From: Trichopria drosophilae
Taxonomy: Eukaryota; Arthropoda; Insecta; Hymenoptera; Diapriidae
Direction of reading: 5' to 3'
NCBI GenBank assembly: GCA_030407085.1
Contig: CM059586.1
Coordinates: forward strand, 82,829,501-82,893,500
DNA length: 64,000 bases
The notes beneath the pieces are model-generated. The model did no database searches and was not told the origin of the DNA. It saw nothing but the letters and a program-made list of their open reading frames with translations. Below are positions 1 through 12,375 of the stretch, one piece after another; position 1 is the first letter of the stretch, and each line of letters begins with the position of its first letter. Made by a program: the position numbers and the translations under genes.

Positions 1-245
1 GCCTGTTGTCGGGGTCGAAGTTTTGAAAATGCTCATTTTCAATTTTGATACATATAAAAAACACTATATTGTTGTAACATATCTATCGAGGCCACTTGGA
101 CCTAAATATGATTGGACCCCCAAATATCAATATAATTTTATAATATAATTGAAAGCTGTTAGTAAACAAACGAGTATTAAGGAATATAGCCGACTCTCTA
201 CTGGGTCGAAGTTTCTGAGCGAGCGAGGCACCGCGCCAACACTAG
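1..245 (+). mobile_element. Helitron-like element A, copy 1 (cut by window edge)
   Basis: The sequence matches two other copies in this window (3693-4820, reversed, and 5612-5989). All three end with a GC-rich stretch rich in gcgagcga, a short ggc...gcc stem and then CTAG followed by T. That resembles the 3' end of Helitrons (hairpin, then CTRR, insertion before T). No terminal inverted repeat or target duplication is visible. The 5' end is outside the window. No Rep/helicase coding region is present, so this is at most a non-autonomous copy. Confidence 0.5.
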
Positions 246-960
246 TTTTTTATTTGAATTTTATTGTATAAATTCCTACTTTATCAGCAGACGACTTTAG
301 AACTCCCTTAAGGGTGTAAAAGTGCTCCGCCGGTGAAATAGGAGTTTACACTAAACAATCACCAAATAATTATACAAAATTATACCAAACTTATTTATCA
401 AATATAATCCGATGTTAAATAAAAGATAAAAAAGGCAAGAAATAATTAAAACGAAAATTATATATAATAATAATAATAATAATAACAATAACATCAACAA
501 CAACAACAACAATAACAACAATAACAAACAGTATATTTAAAAAAAATGCATTTTTACTCTATCGAGCTCTTCGCTTGTAGCCACACAAGTACTTCTTTGC
601 GAGCGAAGGTTCTATGTCCAATTCCATGACGACTTTGTGCTGATCGAGGGAGCATTCTACGGAACCAAGGATAATCCGATAGACTTGTCGAGAAATCTAG
701 TACGTTCCCTGCAACCAAAATATTTTCGATTATCGTTCACCAAAAATCAACTCACTGAAAAGAAGTTAAAATATTTTGAAAAACAACATTCGATACACAA
801 TTATTAATGTTTCTCATCATATTCATATTCATGACTGTACCTAATAAAATTAAAAAAGAATGTTTTAAAATACATGGAAGAGAATCAAGGATGCAATAGA
901 AAATTTTCAAATCAAATAGTCAGCGAGTGGAGAGACATAAGTTTTATTGGAGCATATTTG
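246..960. other. AT-rich DNA without a gene
   Basis: No supported gene. It contains an AAT/AAC trinucleotide microsatellite at about 464-530. A less AT-rich patch at 560-720 gives no convincing reading frame. Confidence 0.5.
464..530. repeat. (AAT/AAC)n microsatellite
   Basis: An uninterrupted run of aat triplets passes into aac triplets with occasional substitutions. Confidence 0.9.
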
Positions 961-1790
961 TGTCGGAGGGGAATATTGGGGAATTTTTGGTTTTTCTGTG
1001 AATAAAAGGGAAAAAATGTTTTTTTTTTGTAGCGGGTTTTTTGAAATTAGGGTAGGTGGATGAGTTTTCAATCCATCTGCGAAAGAAAGCAGAGAAATAG
1101 GTTTCAGCGTAAAGGATGATTGGATAAGGAATACGTATAGGATGTCTCGCAGTCTCTCAATTAACGAAGGGAGAGATTTTGGTTTTTACGGATAAGACTG
1201 TTGAAATAAAGGGTACGTCAAGGAGTCTCTTTCTCATTCTCTGAAAGAGTGTCAAGAAATTGGTTCTTGTGAAGCGAGTTTGAGAAATGAGGATATATTG
1301 TGATACTTGTCAGCTGTTCACCGTAAAGGATTAATGGAACGAGGGATAAGTCGAGATGTTTTTCAGTCTCTTAATGAGCAAAGAGAAGGATTTTCGTTTT
1401 TTTAGAAACATTTGCGATTATTGAAATAGGAGATATGTTGAGAAATTGACTATTCTTTCTGTCGTCAAAGGGAAAGAAATTTAATTGGCTGAAAGGATTA
1501 ATGAAATCAGGGCAACGTTGAGGAATCGTTTATTCTTTCTGTGAACGGAGGGAAATAAATTGGTTCTTGCGGAGCGGCTTATTGAAGTTACAGTTCATTG
1601 TAGAATTTTTCAGTTTTTCTACCCACGAAAGAAAAAAAATAGGTTCTGGTATAAAAGACTAATAGAAGGAGGGATACATCGAGTTTTTCAGTCATTCTGT
1701 CAACGACGGGAAATAAATTGGTTTTTGTGGAGCAAGTTTACGAAATGGGGTACATAGTGAAATTACGGATGAAAGAAAGGAAATATTTTT
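960..1790. repeat. Degenerate tandem repeat, period about 80 bp
   Basis: The phrase gggaaataaattggttcttg recurs in varied form at about 1471, 1551, 1631 and 1709, each followed by tattgaaat..ggg and a pyrimidine-rich ttttcagtctttctgt block. Spacing is 78-81 bp. More diverged units extend back to about 960, giving roughly ten units. Open frames inside it are by-products of the repeat. Confidence 0.75.
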
Positions 1791-2537
1791 TACTAAAGGG
1801 AATGAATAAAATGAGGCATACTCTAAGAATTTTTTTAGTCTGGTTGTTACTTACGCCTTTATGATGTTTCAGGAGCGGGCTAATCTATTTTCATTTTCAC
1901 TCGCAACAATGACAGAAGATTCTTGTCAAATTTTCTGGCTTCAGAAACGTTCTTTTTTGGATCAAGCTGAACGTGACAGGTGACCCATGGCCCCACCAAA
2001 CTCGATAAACAGTTTCCAGTTGCGATTCAATAGAATTCAATTGTCGACTACAAACATTTGAATATCATTAGATGTTTCCTATAAGAATAGTGTATCGCAA
2101 ATTTATTTAGAACTGAAGAAGGTTCTCTTAAAATATATTTCTGTTTTTCGTGATATTAATTGTACTTTACCTCTTAGTCGATGATTGTGTTGCTGAGTCT
2201 GTTGCCTAAATTAAATCATCGTGACTGGTATTTGCAGTATACCACTGGAGGGCTGTCAGTTCTTTGCCATTTCTTGTAATACCTATTACCATTTTTTATC
2301 CATCTGTAAATAAATACATAACTCTTACAAAAGAACCGCATTCTGGTATACATATATATATATATAGCGTCACTTTGGTGACAATAAATAAATATACTTA
2401 TCTAAAAAGTCTTCAGTAGTTACTCATCCTGTCAAGATGTCACGTATTTCATTTTCGAGGTAATGAATGACAACCACTGACCAGCTGACCGCGGGTACTG
2501 GTCGCCATCTTGGATTTTACTGGAGGGCTGATCAAAT
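1791..2537. other. No gene seen
   Basis: AT-rich sequence with a short (AT)n run near 2349. No reading frame with recognisable protein character. Confidence 0.5.
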
Positions 2538-2672
2538 TTTTCGGCAAAACGACGGTTCGGCATATCGACGTTCGGAAGATCGAATTTTCGTCAAATCGTT
2601 CTTCGGAAACTCGACTTTCGACCACACGACTCTCGGCAGAACGGATTTCGGCACATCGATCTTCGGCAGCTC
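2538..2672. repeat. Minisatellite, period about 16 bp
   Basis: About nine degenerate units of the form ttcggcaaatcgac follow one another (variants with ttcggaaga, ttcgtcaaa, ctcggcaga). Overlapping open frames here are artefacts of the repeat. Confidence 0.65.
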
Positions 2673-3185
2673 GCTATCACCCCCTACATTGAGAGAAGTT
2701 TAAGAGAACACCGATATTGCCTACTGTCGTACAGTAGCGCCAAATGTTGAGACAACGGCGGCTCAGATTGGAAGCGAACTGTCGTTCCAAATCATAATAA
2801 ATATATTATTCCCGTGCCAATGGGAATAGTGAGAGTACTGCCGCATGTAAATATTGAGACAGCTATTTTATTGTTTTGAAACGACAGTCGTATCAAACTA
2901 AGAGAAACACAGTGCGAAAAGCCAATATAAAACAGATATTTTACTTTTGTAAAGCAGTTGTCTCCTATGATACGACGTCTGTCTTAAACTTTTCTCCGTG
3001 TAGGTCAGTACTTTGCCGATGTTAATGCCAGTACTGACACATTTCCGTTAATCAGTACCAGGTACCAGTACTGGGTCAGTACGTAGCCGAGGTTTTGTTC
3101 CGCCCATTTCTACCTGGGTCGCGCTATCTACTGCTCTTGTCCTAGTTATTAAAAACCCAAATCGAAATTACATAATCTTCTCATT
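2673..3185. other. No gene seen
   Basis: Mixed sequence with several 'cagtactg' motifs near 3005-3085. It may be the degraded 5' part of the retrotransposon remnant that follows, but nothing codes. Confidence 0.4.
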
Positions 3186-3692
3186 TTGAAAACCAATCTA
3201 CGCATTTTTGAAGTTAAACGAATATATGACTACTATCACTTAAGCAATGATGGCTATACTGTAAAATTCTGCTGGATACCATTACATGTTGGCATAAGAA
3301 GGAAGGAAGCCGCTGATAGATTAGCTAAAGATAGTACTAGTGCTGTTCAAGATGATCCAGTGTTGATACCTTTCACAGACGGCTTCGAACAGATAAGAAA
3401 AAACATGAAAAAACAAACCCTACTCTTTATTGAAGAATTAGGCTTAATGAAAGGGAACGTGTATTTTTTATTGTACTATTCGAATAATCAATAGACTTGG
3501 TTTGCTAATGTTTCCTTATCACAACGATGTATTATCGACGACGATATTGTCAGCATTAATAGATGTAGAGCGAACCACTATATTCTTTCAGCATCACTTG
3601 CAAGAATGCAGATCATTTATAGCGCCAAATGTCAATGCAAAGAATATGTCGATAATATCAACCATGCGTGCTATGGTAATGCAAATATTAAA
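3186..3692 (+). pseudogene. Non-LTR retrotransposon remnant: RNase H and C-terminal tail
   Basis: The frame starting at 3186 contains WIPLHVGIRRKEAADRLAK, which matches the conserved block at the end of the RNase H domain of insect non-LTR retrotransposons. After a stop at 3492 a second frame carries the typical tail: an 'IVSINRCRANHYILSASLAR' type block followed by a CxC-type segment (KCQCKEY) that normally ends these ORF2 proteins. The frame change and the absence of the reverse transcriptase show that it is dead. The remnant is cut at 3692 by the Helitron-like element. Confidence 0.8.
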
Positions 3693-4820
3693 CTAGTGTT
3701 GGCGTGGTGCCTCGCTCGCTTCGCTCGCTCAGAAACTTCGACCCAGTGGAGAGTCGGCTATTCCTTAAGACTCGTTTGTTTACTAACAGCTTTCAATTAT
3801 ATTATAAAATTATATTGATATTTGGGGGTCCAATCATATTTAGGTCCAAGTGGCTTCGATAGATATGTTACAACAATATAGTGTTTCTTATACAGGGTCA
3901 TCGAAAAGTATCGGACCCCCCTAATATCTTCAGTTAGAATGCACTTAGGAGAAAATGTCCAATAGCAAAGTTGTATGGTTTCAAGCGGGGAGTAAGATGA
4001 TGACCTTGACTTTGACCTTGACCATGTCCTTCAAGGTCATTTCAAGGTCAATCTTATTTTTTTAAATAGAACCCCCTACATTTTATTGCATATTCTTATA
4101 GCTTATCTCAAGAGCTTTCCAAAACACTATAATAAAATATTTTTTTATAATGTACTTTTTGAGTTATAAAGGTTTGAAGTTAACAATTTGTTGACACAAA
4201 ATGTAGAATATCTTGTAAAATATTATTTAGTTTTCAGTAATCATAACCTTAATACTTTTGTGTGCGGAATAATGAGACCACCACTCTTGCCTTAACTGGT
4301 CGGACTCGCACACCACTCTTGCCTTAACTGGTCGGACTCGCACACCACTTAACAAATTGTTAACTTCAAACCTTTATAACTCAAAAAGTACTTAATAAAA
4401 AAATATTTTATTATAGTGTTTTGGAAAGCTCTCGAGATAAGCTATAAGAATATGCAATAAAATGTAGGGGGTTCTATTTAAAAAAATAAGATTGACCTTG
4501 AAATGACCTTGAAGGACATGGTCAAGGTCAAAGTCAAGGTCATCATCTTACTCCCCGCTTGAAACCTATAACTTTGCTATTGGACATTTTCTCCTAAGTG
4601 CATTCTAACTGAAGATATTAGGGGGGTCCGATACTTTTCGATGACCCTGTAAGTATGAAAATTGAAAATGAGCATTTTCAAAACTTCGACCCCGACAACA
4701 GGCCAGCCGAATTATTAATAAATAAAAGTTGCAAAACACTTACTTCAAGCACTTGTATTGTAATAGACTATTCGATGCATATTACATGTTTACTGTGTTT
4801 TACTAATTACTGTCTGTATT
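3693..4820 (-). mobile_element. Helitron-like element A, copy 2, interrupted by a MITE
   Basis: Reverse-orientation copy of element A; its CTAG end abuts the dead LINE at 3693. It is split at 3892/4650 by the 757-bp palindromic MITE. Copies 1 and 3 provide the uninterrupted sequence across that point. Its other end runs into the foldback element starting at 4821 and shares the 'atacagacagtaatta' block with copy 3. Confidence 0.55.
3893..4649. mobile_element. Palindromic MITE, TA target duplication
   Basis: Nearly the whole element is an inverted repeat: it opens with cagggtcatcgaaaagtatc and closes with the complement, with arms of about 370 bp. TA flanks both ends, as for the IS630-Tc1-mariner superfamily. 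The arms contain 'aaggtca' direct repeats like those in the mariner-type element at 52830-56203. The centre carries a 37-bp unit twice (about 4275-4347). No coding sequence. Confidence 0.85.
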
Positions 4821-5611
4821 ATTACTTCGACCCAGACTAAGGCTGGACGAAGTATTGAATTTGGTCACTTCGGGCAAAAAAATTACCATATAGTTTTTCA
4901 TCAAATGTCGACGTTTCAGACCCTAAGGAACCCAAATCAACAATAAAAAAATGTGTGTCCGTGATCTTGTACGTACGTACGTCCGTACGTCCGTACGTCC
5001 CGTTTTTTGTCTCGCGATAACTCGCGAACGGATAAGCGTATCGACATAAATTTTTTTTTTAAATTCACGTCTTGGCATAACTTAGATCTGAGTAGATTTT
5101 GGGGCAGATCCACCCGTCCATTACTAAAAAAAATTAGCCCCAATTAAGTTTCTTTGTAGTTTTTTGCATTTATTTTGAGAAATACCAATTTTATTAAAAA
5201 ATGTTTCAAACAAAAAAGATAGAGCATGAAATTCTCTACAAAAAAGGTTGTATGCATTTTCTTCCTAGAGTCAACGATAATGCCATAAAAACTGGTTTAA
5301 AATGTTTATGACTATTGTCTGAAAAAGTATTGAATTTGGTCATCGCGGCAAAAAAATTACCCTATTGTTTTTCATCGAATTTCGACGTTTCGACCCCCTA
5401 CCCCCCAGGGGTAATCTTTGCCAGCTCCTCGGGCGCGGTAACCCCCTACGGGCACAAAGTTCATTTACGCCCTTGATACGAAAATAACTATTTCGATATA
5501 TCTAAAAGATGTCTTATATATATTGTATATCTATAAGATATCCGTCATAGATCTTTTCGACACTTTCTAGATATCTTGGACGAATTATATGTATGTATAT
5601 TGTATATATAA

Positions 5612-5989
5612 GATCATTATGATACAGACAGTAATTAGAAAAACACAGTAAACATGTAATATGCATCGAATAGTCTATTACAATACAAGTGCATGAAGTA
5701 AGTGTTTTGCAACTTTTATTTATTAATACTTCTGCTGGCCTGTTGTCGGGGTCGAAGTTTTGAAAATGCTCATTTTCAATTTTCATACATATAAGAAACA
5801 CTATATTGTTGTAACATATCTATCGAAGCCACTTGGACCTAAATATGATTGGACCCCCAAATATCAATATAATTTTATAATATAATTGAAAGCTGTTAGT
5901 AAACAAACGAGTCTTAAGGAATAGCCGACTCTCCACTGGGTCGAAGTTTCTGAGCGAGCGAAGCGAGCGAGGCACCACGCCAACACTAG
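5612..5989 (+). mobile_element. Helitron-like element A, copy 3
   Basis: This copy lacks the MITE carried by copy 2 and ends in the same ggcaccacgcc stem and ctag|t. It is the most complete version of the 3' end in the window and starts at the shared 'atacagacagtaatta' block. Confidence 0.55.
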
Positions 5990-6002
5990 TTATGATATTA
6001 TA

Positions 6003-6754
6003 CAGGGTGTACGAAAAGTCCCGGGACGGTTGAATAACTTTCGAAAGAATAAAAATTTCAAAAATCGCCGAAACACGTGATTCGATTTTTCAAACAAGCT
6101 ATCTTTTGAGGGGGGGTTTCGGCCCCCCAACCTGAAGGGGGCGGGGGGCACGAGGGGGGCCAAAAATCTTAAATGGCAACATGGTTTGAGTGGGGGCTCA
6201 TTTGAAAGGTATTTTCGAGATAAATTCAGATCACTGGTCATAGAGGGCGCTGCGATCATTTTTCGCAGAGATTTTTTACTTTTTCAGATCTTAGACGTAC
6301 TAACGTTTGAAAAAATGAAAATTTCGAAGTCGCCGAATCGTGTAATTCAATATTCTTAAAAAACTTAAAAAACTTAAAATCGTGTAAAACAATATTCTTA
6401 AACGGGTGTCAACCGTATTAATTGAGGGAATATATCTACATTTTTTCAAACGTTAGTACGTCTAAGATCTGAAAAAGTTAAAAATCTCTCCGAAAAATGA
6501 TCGCAGCGCCCTCTATGACCAGTGATCTGAATTCGTCTCGAAAATACCTTTCAAATGAGCCCCCACTCAAACCATGTTGCCATTTAAGATTTTTGGCCCC
6601 CCTCGTGCCCCCCGCCCCCCTTGAGGTTGGGGGCCGAACCCCCCCCCTCAAAAGATAGCTTGTTTGAAAAATCGAATCACGTGTTTCGGCGATTTTTGAC
6701 ATTTTTATTCTTTCGTAAGTTATTCAACCGTCCCGGGACTTTTCGTACACCCTG
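6003..6754. mobile_element. Palindromic MITE, TA target duplication
   Basis: Begins cagggtgtacgaaaagtccc and ends with the complement; arms exceed 300 bp, with TA on both sides (6001-6002 and 6755-6756). It resembles the 3893-4649 element in architecture and in its cagggt termini but differs in sequence. Poly-G/poly-C blocks in each arm pair with each other. Open frames at 5990-6259 and 6478-6702 are the two arms read in mirror image. Confidence 0.85.
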
Positions 6755-6767
6755 TATATACAATATA

Positions 6768-7781
6768 TGAGGCGTTTCACAACAGAAATGGCTAAGTCCA
6801 TTTTTTTTCGGAAATTGAGTTATTCAGATATTCATATTTTTTAGTCTATTTTTTGTTATACTTCATTATAAAATGGACAAAAAATGTGCTTTTTCGTTTG
6901 TTTCTCGCATGTTAGAAAACTGATGCAAATCAAAAAACCGCTAAGTCCATTGAATGTGTTTATTAAAAATGGCTAAGTCCAATGTTACTTTTAAGAATAA
7001 AATATACATGTACATTTATGAAAAAAAAAACACACATTTCATAATTATATGCACATCCACACAAATACATACTCGTACGTACGCAATAATATGTATACAC
7101 GTACATAATAATATTCTATATTATTATCTATATACGTGTATACAATAAACGCGTATAATATATTGTACGTATAAAATTTATAAATTTAATTTACTTATAC
7201 GTATTATGTTTATTGACAATGGATGTGCGAACTTCCGAGAATACAAACCGATACAAACTTTACTTTCGTCGTCTACATTCTTTCCGAATTTTTGACATTG
7301 CAAGGCCCTCAGCCGTTCGTTTACTTTTCACCTACTCGGATGTTCAATTGAAATAAAATCAAAAAGGAAAGTGAATTAGTACAAGAAGTAAATTCGGGAT
7401 CTGGTCGAAAAAAAATTGGTAAACGTTCTAATTGGCTACAAGAAAGGAAGAAAAGAGAAAGGTAATTGAATATTTAATTATACACGGGAAAAAATGATAG
7501 TTGAAAGGACTAGTTTTTTACGATAATTTTTTTTTCAAAAATAGCCAAGTCCAAAAGTCGCACCAAAATTGGCTAAGTCCATATTAAAAAATGACTTTTC
7601 TCTATAAAAAATCGATTTTTATTTTTGGGAATGCGTTCAAAAATCTTATTTTTCATGAGTGAAATGAACAGTTTATTGGTTAACAAGCAATTTAGATACA
7701 TTAAAGACATAGAGGTTTTTGTGTTTTTTTTTTTTAAACGTATTTATTGTGACTTAGCCATTTCTGTTGTGAGACGCCTCA
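6768..7781. mobile_element. TIR element with repeated ggctaagtcca motifs
   Basis: Terminal inverted repeats tgaggcgtttcacaacagaa / complement, flanked by TA. The subterminal motif ggctaagtcca recurs at about 6790, 6939, 6971, 7543 and 7571. Repeated short motifs inside the ends are a common layout for transposase binding. The interior is AT-rich and non-coding. Confidence 0.7.
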
Positions 7782-8544
7782 TATATACATATAATTCGTC
7801 AAAGATATCTTGAAAGTGTCGAAAAGATCTCTGACGGATATCTTTTAGATACTATAAGACATATCTTTTAGATATATCGAAATAGTTATTTTCGTATCAA
7901 GGGCGTAAAAGAACTTTGCACCCGTAGGTGATCACCGCGCCCGAAGGGCTGGCAAAGACTACCCCTGGGGATAGGGCGTCGAAACGTCGAAATTCGATGA
8001 AAAACAATAGGGTAATTTTTTTGCCGCGATGACCAAATTCAATACTTTTTCAGACAATAGTCATAAACATTTTAAACCAGTTTTTATGGCATTATCGTTG
8101 ACTTTAGGAAGAAAATGCATAAAACCTTTTTTGTAGAGAATTTCATGCTCTATCTTTTTTATTTGAAATATTTTTAAATAAAATTTGTATTTTTCAAAAT
8201 AAGTGCAAAAAACTACAAAGAAACTTAATTGGGGCTAATTTTTTTTAGTAATGGGCGGGTGGATCTGCCCCAAAATCTACTCAGATCTAAGTTATGCCAA
8301 GACGCGTATTTTAAAAAAAAATTTATGTCAATACGCTTATCCGTTCGCGAGTTATCGCGAGACAAAAAAACGGGACGTACGGACGTACGTACGTACAAGA
8401 TCACGGACACACATTTTTTTATTGTTGATTTGGGTTCCTTAGGGTCTGAAACGTCGACATTTGATGAAAAACTATATGGTAATTTTTTTGCCCGAAGTGA
8501 CCAAATTCAATACTTCGTCCAGACTTAGTCTGGGTCGAAGTAAT

Positions 8545-10407
8545 TTAATAGAAAAATTCAAGAAAATCAAATTATATTATCCGCTTAATACCGCAAATTA
8601 TATTTACCGCCTTATCAAAAAGCCTAACATCAAGGCATCTGAAGACATCTGTACTTTCTTGAAAAAAAACTGTTTATGTATATAGTTCTAATTAAAAAAT
8701 GTAAATAATTATACAATGTATAATTATAATATGTTGATACTTAATTCTGTATAGCTATATAAATCTTACATTTGTAAGCTGGTTAGATGTTACTGTAGCG
8801 TGACATTTGCACCGATATTATATCAGTGGACGTTTGGGTTATGTTCGCCCTAGTATGCTGTTGTTTCGAGTTTAGTTCTTCGCGGAATACATTGTGCAGC
8901 TTGCTGTAAATACCTATAGGTCTACGGTGAAGAAAAAAAAAAATCTATGTATTAAAGTACGGGCTAAGCGAGTGTGCGTGTTTGTGAAATTTCATTTTAG
9001 TTTTATAGGAGCTTAAACTGTCAAATAATAAACCTATTTAATTTGATTTCCTAATCTTACATGAACCCTACATACATCTTCCTAGTGAAATTTAACAATA
9101 ACAAAGAATAAAGGGATTTCAATGAAATATTAATGCAAGAGCAAATTTGCGTGCAAGGAGAAAAGAGAAATGGATATTGTACAAAAATAAAAACGAAAAT
9201 TTACTAAACGCTTGGTAATTTAGTATAACGAGCGCTACGGCATTTGCCGCTTTAGTTATTTATTACGGTGCCAATTCTCACGGGCCCTCATTTTTTTTAA
9301 CGGATATCGAAAGAAAACATGTTTGGATATATTATACATATGTTTTTTTTTTTATCTTTAACTCTGGCCACCCGGAAATAAGCACAGTTTGTTAGAAACA
9401 ATTACCAATAACAATATCAAAATTAATTTTTTAGAAGTCAATTATTTTTTTTTATATATATTATATAGTTTCTGACATTTTTTTATATATGTAAAATTAC
9501 GCTACGACGAGTCTTTTCCAAGATATAAATTTTTGAATTTTTGATATCGAAAAATTTACAAGAGTGAATTTGTCACCACACACCCTGCCTCAACGGCAGG
9601 GAAGTTCAACTAAAATGCATGCAAAATTGGGTTTCGGGGAATGTTTCCACATTATTTCTAGAGTGAAAATCAGTTAGATTTAAAATCATAGCTGCTCCCT
9701 TTTTTGAGATAAAAGTATTTTTGTATTTTAGTCATTATAATGAAAAAAATCGTATCTGCTGTAATTACGAACATGAAACAGGACCGATTTAGCTAAAATT
9801 TGGCCGCGAGTTTTATCTCATCTATAAAAAAAGATTCCTCGAACGGTATTGTCCGACTGAGCCCCCTTCGCCCCACAACCCGCCCTACAGTGTAAACGAG
9901 TTTTTACGAAGATCCTTTAAAATATTGATTATATATAAAATAAGGTTTCTAGAAGTTGATGAAAAACTGAAAGAAGAAGAAAACGCTGTTGCAATTAAAA
10001 AATTGAAACATAAAAAGCATTTGAAATAAAGTCGAAATCAAATGAATTTATAAATACTGTACAAATTTATATTACGTAGCAGATATTTTCTAAACAGCTA
10101 GCTTGAAAATATAATGAATTAAACAATTCAAAGATTACAACAAACTATAAAGAATAAATATTATTCTTTTCTTTTTTAAATTTTGTTATATAAAATTATA
10201 TATTACTTATGTTTTAATTTTAAAGATTTATCGTCATTTTGACGATCGCTTTTTTAACATTTCTACGCCGAAAATAATTCTTACTTTATCCGTAATTTCG
10301 TCCTAACTTTTCGCCTCGCAAGCATACGCGCATTTGTATCGAAAAATACTATTATATACTATAAAAGTTTTTTTTGGTTGACTTCGTAGTAATTATTACT
10401 AAATATG
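8545..10407. other. AT-rich DNA without a gene
   Basis: No supported gene. A frame at 8530-8685 just outside the foldback element has no recognisable domain. A short inverted repeat (ccctgcc..ggcaggg) lies near 9585. Confidence 0.45.
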
Positions 10408-11670
10408 AAGATTTAAGGCTGTACATGAACCAATCAGATGGTATTTTTTTTGCACTACTAATTTTTTAAAATTTTCTCTAACGTCCCGAGTAGAATTGTC
10501 CGATTTGACCCCAATAGAAACAAGGCCCAAGCCGGGATACGGCCTAGTTAACCTAATTAAAAATTCGATTCGGGATCTGGCTGAAATCCAGAGCCATCCG
10601 AATTGTGAATACAACGAGGGTAACATGGTCAGGATCCGATCATAGTCCGGTCAGTATCAGAAATTCGGCCGGGCTGAAGTCGAGTAAACGTGACAAGCCC
10701 GGCCGGATCCTGGGCACAACCAGGGTAACCCGAATTGATTCCGATAAGAGCCCAGTTGCAATTTCTACTCGGGGTTTGCTTCTAAAGCCAGAAACTCGCC
10801 TGGATTCATTAGAAGAATTGCAAATATGTCAGAGAAAATTTTAATTCGTAAAGATGGAAAGGATGGAATTTTTTTACGAAACTGTTTTTTGAATTGTTCT
10901 CGATTTTCAAAAAAAATGGAGGGCCTAACTCGAGAGATTCGACAGGCCGGGAAAGGACCCCGCACACTTTAGCTTGATTTGCGGGCCCGGTTAAATTTCC
11001 TGAAACTTCGCTAAGTTGTAGTCCAGAATAGCCCGAACAAAAGTTCTATATGGTAAAAGCCCCAAAAATCAATAGTTTTCGAGATAAAGTACTATACGAT
11101 ATAGTACGGGCGTACGATATAGGCCCCCGGATCCGAGACTTTCGCATTTATTTTTTATATGCAACAACAATATGCATAGGTTTTTTTGGTCGCTGATTAC
11201 GAATGTGATAACAGATTTTAAAAATCTGATATCAGATTCGTGATCAGCGACCCCAAAAACCCCAGAATAATGAGTTTCAAGCGATTTCGTTTAATTTTTC
11301 AAAAATTGTCCGCCATATTGGATCCGCCATTTTGAATTTTTAAAATCTGATATCACATTCGTAATCAGCGACCAAAAAAACCTATGAATATTGTTGTCGC
11401 ATATAAAAAATAAATGCGAAAGTCTCGGATCCGGGGGCCTATATCGTACGCCCGGACTATATCGTATAGTACTTTATCTCGAAAACTATTGATTTTTGGG
11501 GCTTTTACCATATAGAACTTTTGTTCGGCCTGTTCTGGACTACAACTTAGCGAAGTTTCAGGAAATTTAACCGGGCCCGCAAATCAAGCTAAAGTGTGCG
11601 GGGTCCTTTTAAAAAATTAGTAGTGCAAAAAAAATACCATCTGATTGGTTCATCTACAGCCTTAAATCTT
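10408..11670. mobile_element. Foldback element of 1.26 kb
   Basis: The outer left arm (10408 to about 10470) pairs with about 11607-11670. The left arm then has an insertion of about 480 bp, after which pairing resumes between about 10950-11213 and 11347-11605. The loop contains about one and a half units of the 122-bp repeat also found near 50, 51 and 62-63 kb. Frames within the element are artefacts. Confidence 0.8.
10485..10774. mobile_element. Short TIR insertion inside the foldback arm
   Basis: Inverted ends cccgagtagaattg / caatttctactcgggg bracket GC-richer sequence found in only one arm of the surrounding palindrome. This implies it inserted after the palindrome formed. Confidence 0.45.
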
Positions 11671-12169
11671 CATACTATTCTATACTTTTTCATGATTTTG
11701 AATTGCCTATCGATTTAACGATATGTCGATTAAATGAAAAATAAACAGGGTCGACAATTTTGTTATATTGTTTCGACTACAGTATTTACAAGAAATGATT
11801 CCCAGAACAATTTTGATCGATATTTTGTTGTTGCATTGTAATTTATCTAAAATCTGACCGATGCCTCTTCTTAAATTAACATTGATTAATTCGATTGTTG
11901 TCCTTGATTTTATTTGCTTGGATAAAGTGTAGTATCGGAACATTTATTTCAGGAAATTCAAAAGCATTTTCTCGCTAACGTATCTGGCATACAATAATGA
12001 TATTTACTATTTTTGTGAGACTGAATACAATAAATGTATGTAACATTTATTTGTTATAACAGTTTTGCTTCTATATTCAGAAAACGTGGATTGATATATT
12101 ATGTATTTTTTAAAATTACATTGAACAAATTACAATATAGTACACTCAAGAAAAATATATATTATTATT
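11671..12169. other. No gene seen
   Basis: AT-rich; a minus frame at 11707-11943 has no recognisable features. Confidence 0.4.
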
Positions 12170-12283
12170 AACTTCCCGGTCTACAGGGAAGTTATTGAAA
12201 TGACCTCGAAAATGGAAAATGCTAATTTCATGGTATCTCCACGTTTTGTGACCACTAGAAGCAAACTGACACATTTTTAGAGA

Positions 12284-12326
12284 GATGTGCGTGCGTGCGT
12301 GTGCGTGTGCGCGTGTGCGTGCGTGC

Positions 12327-12375
<49 letters not shown>

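Larger units (their letters stand above)
4821..8544. mobile_element. Large foldback element with arms of about 780 bp, filled with other elements
   Basis: The left arm (4821 to about 5605) is matched in reverse by the right arm (about 7784-8544). The ends read attacttcgaccca... and its complement. Each arm repeats its subterminal block ('agtattgaatttggtca') internally. The loop holds Helitron-like copy 3 and two further inverted-repeat elements. A solo end of the same family lies at 12819-12985. No transposase is present; open frames in the arms are mirror images of each other. Confidence 0.8.

Noticed and set aside
5990..6702. Mirror-image frames of 74 and 89 codons
   Set aside because: They are the two arms of a palindromic MITE.
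8225..8528. Frames of 61-99 codons, with a match at 4937-5143
   Set aside because: Both lie in the arms of the 4821-8544 foldback; no domain.
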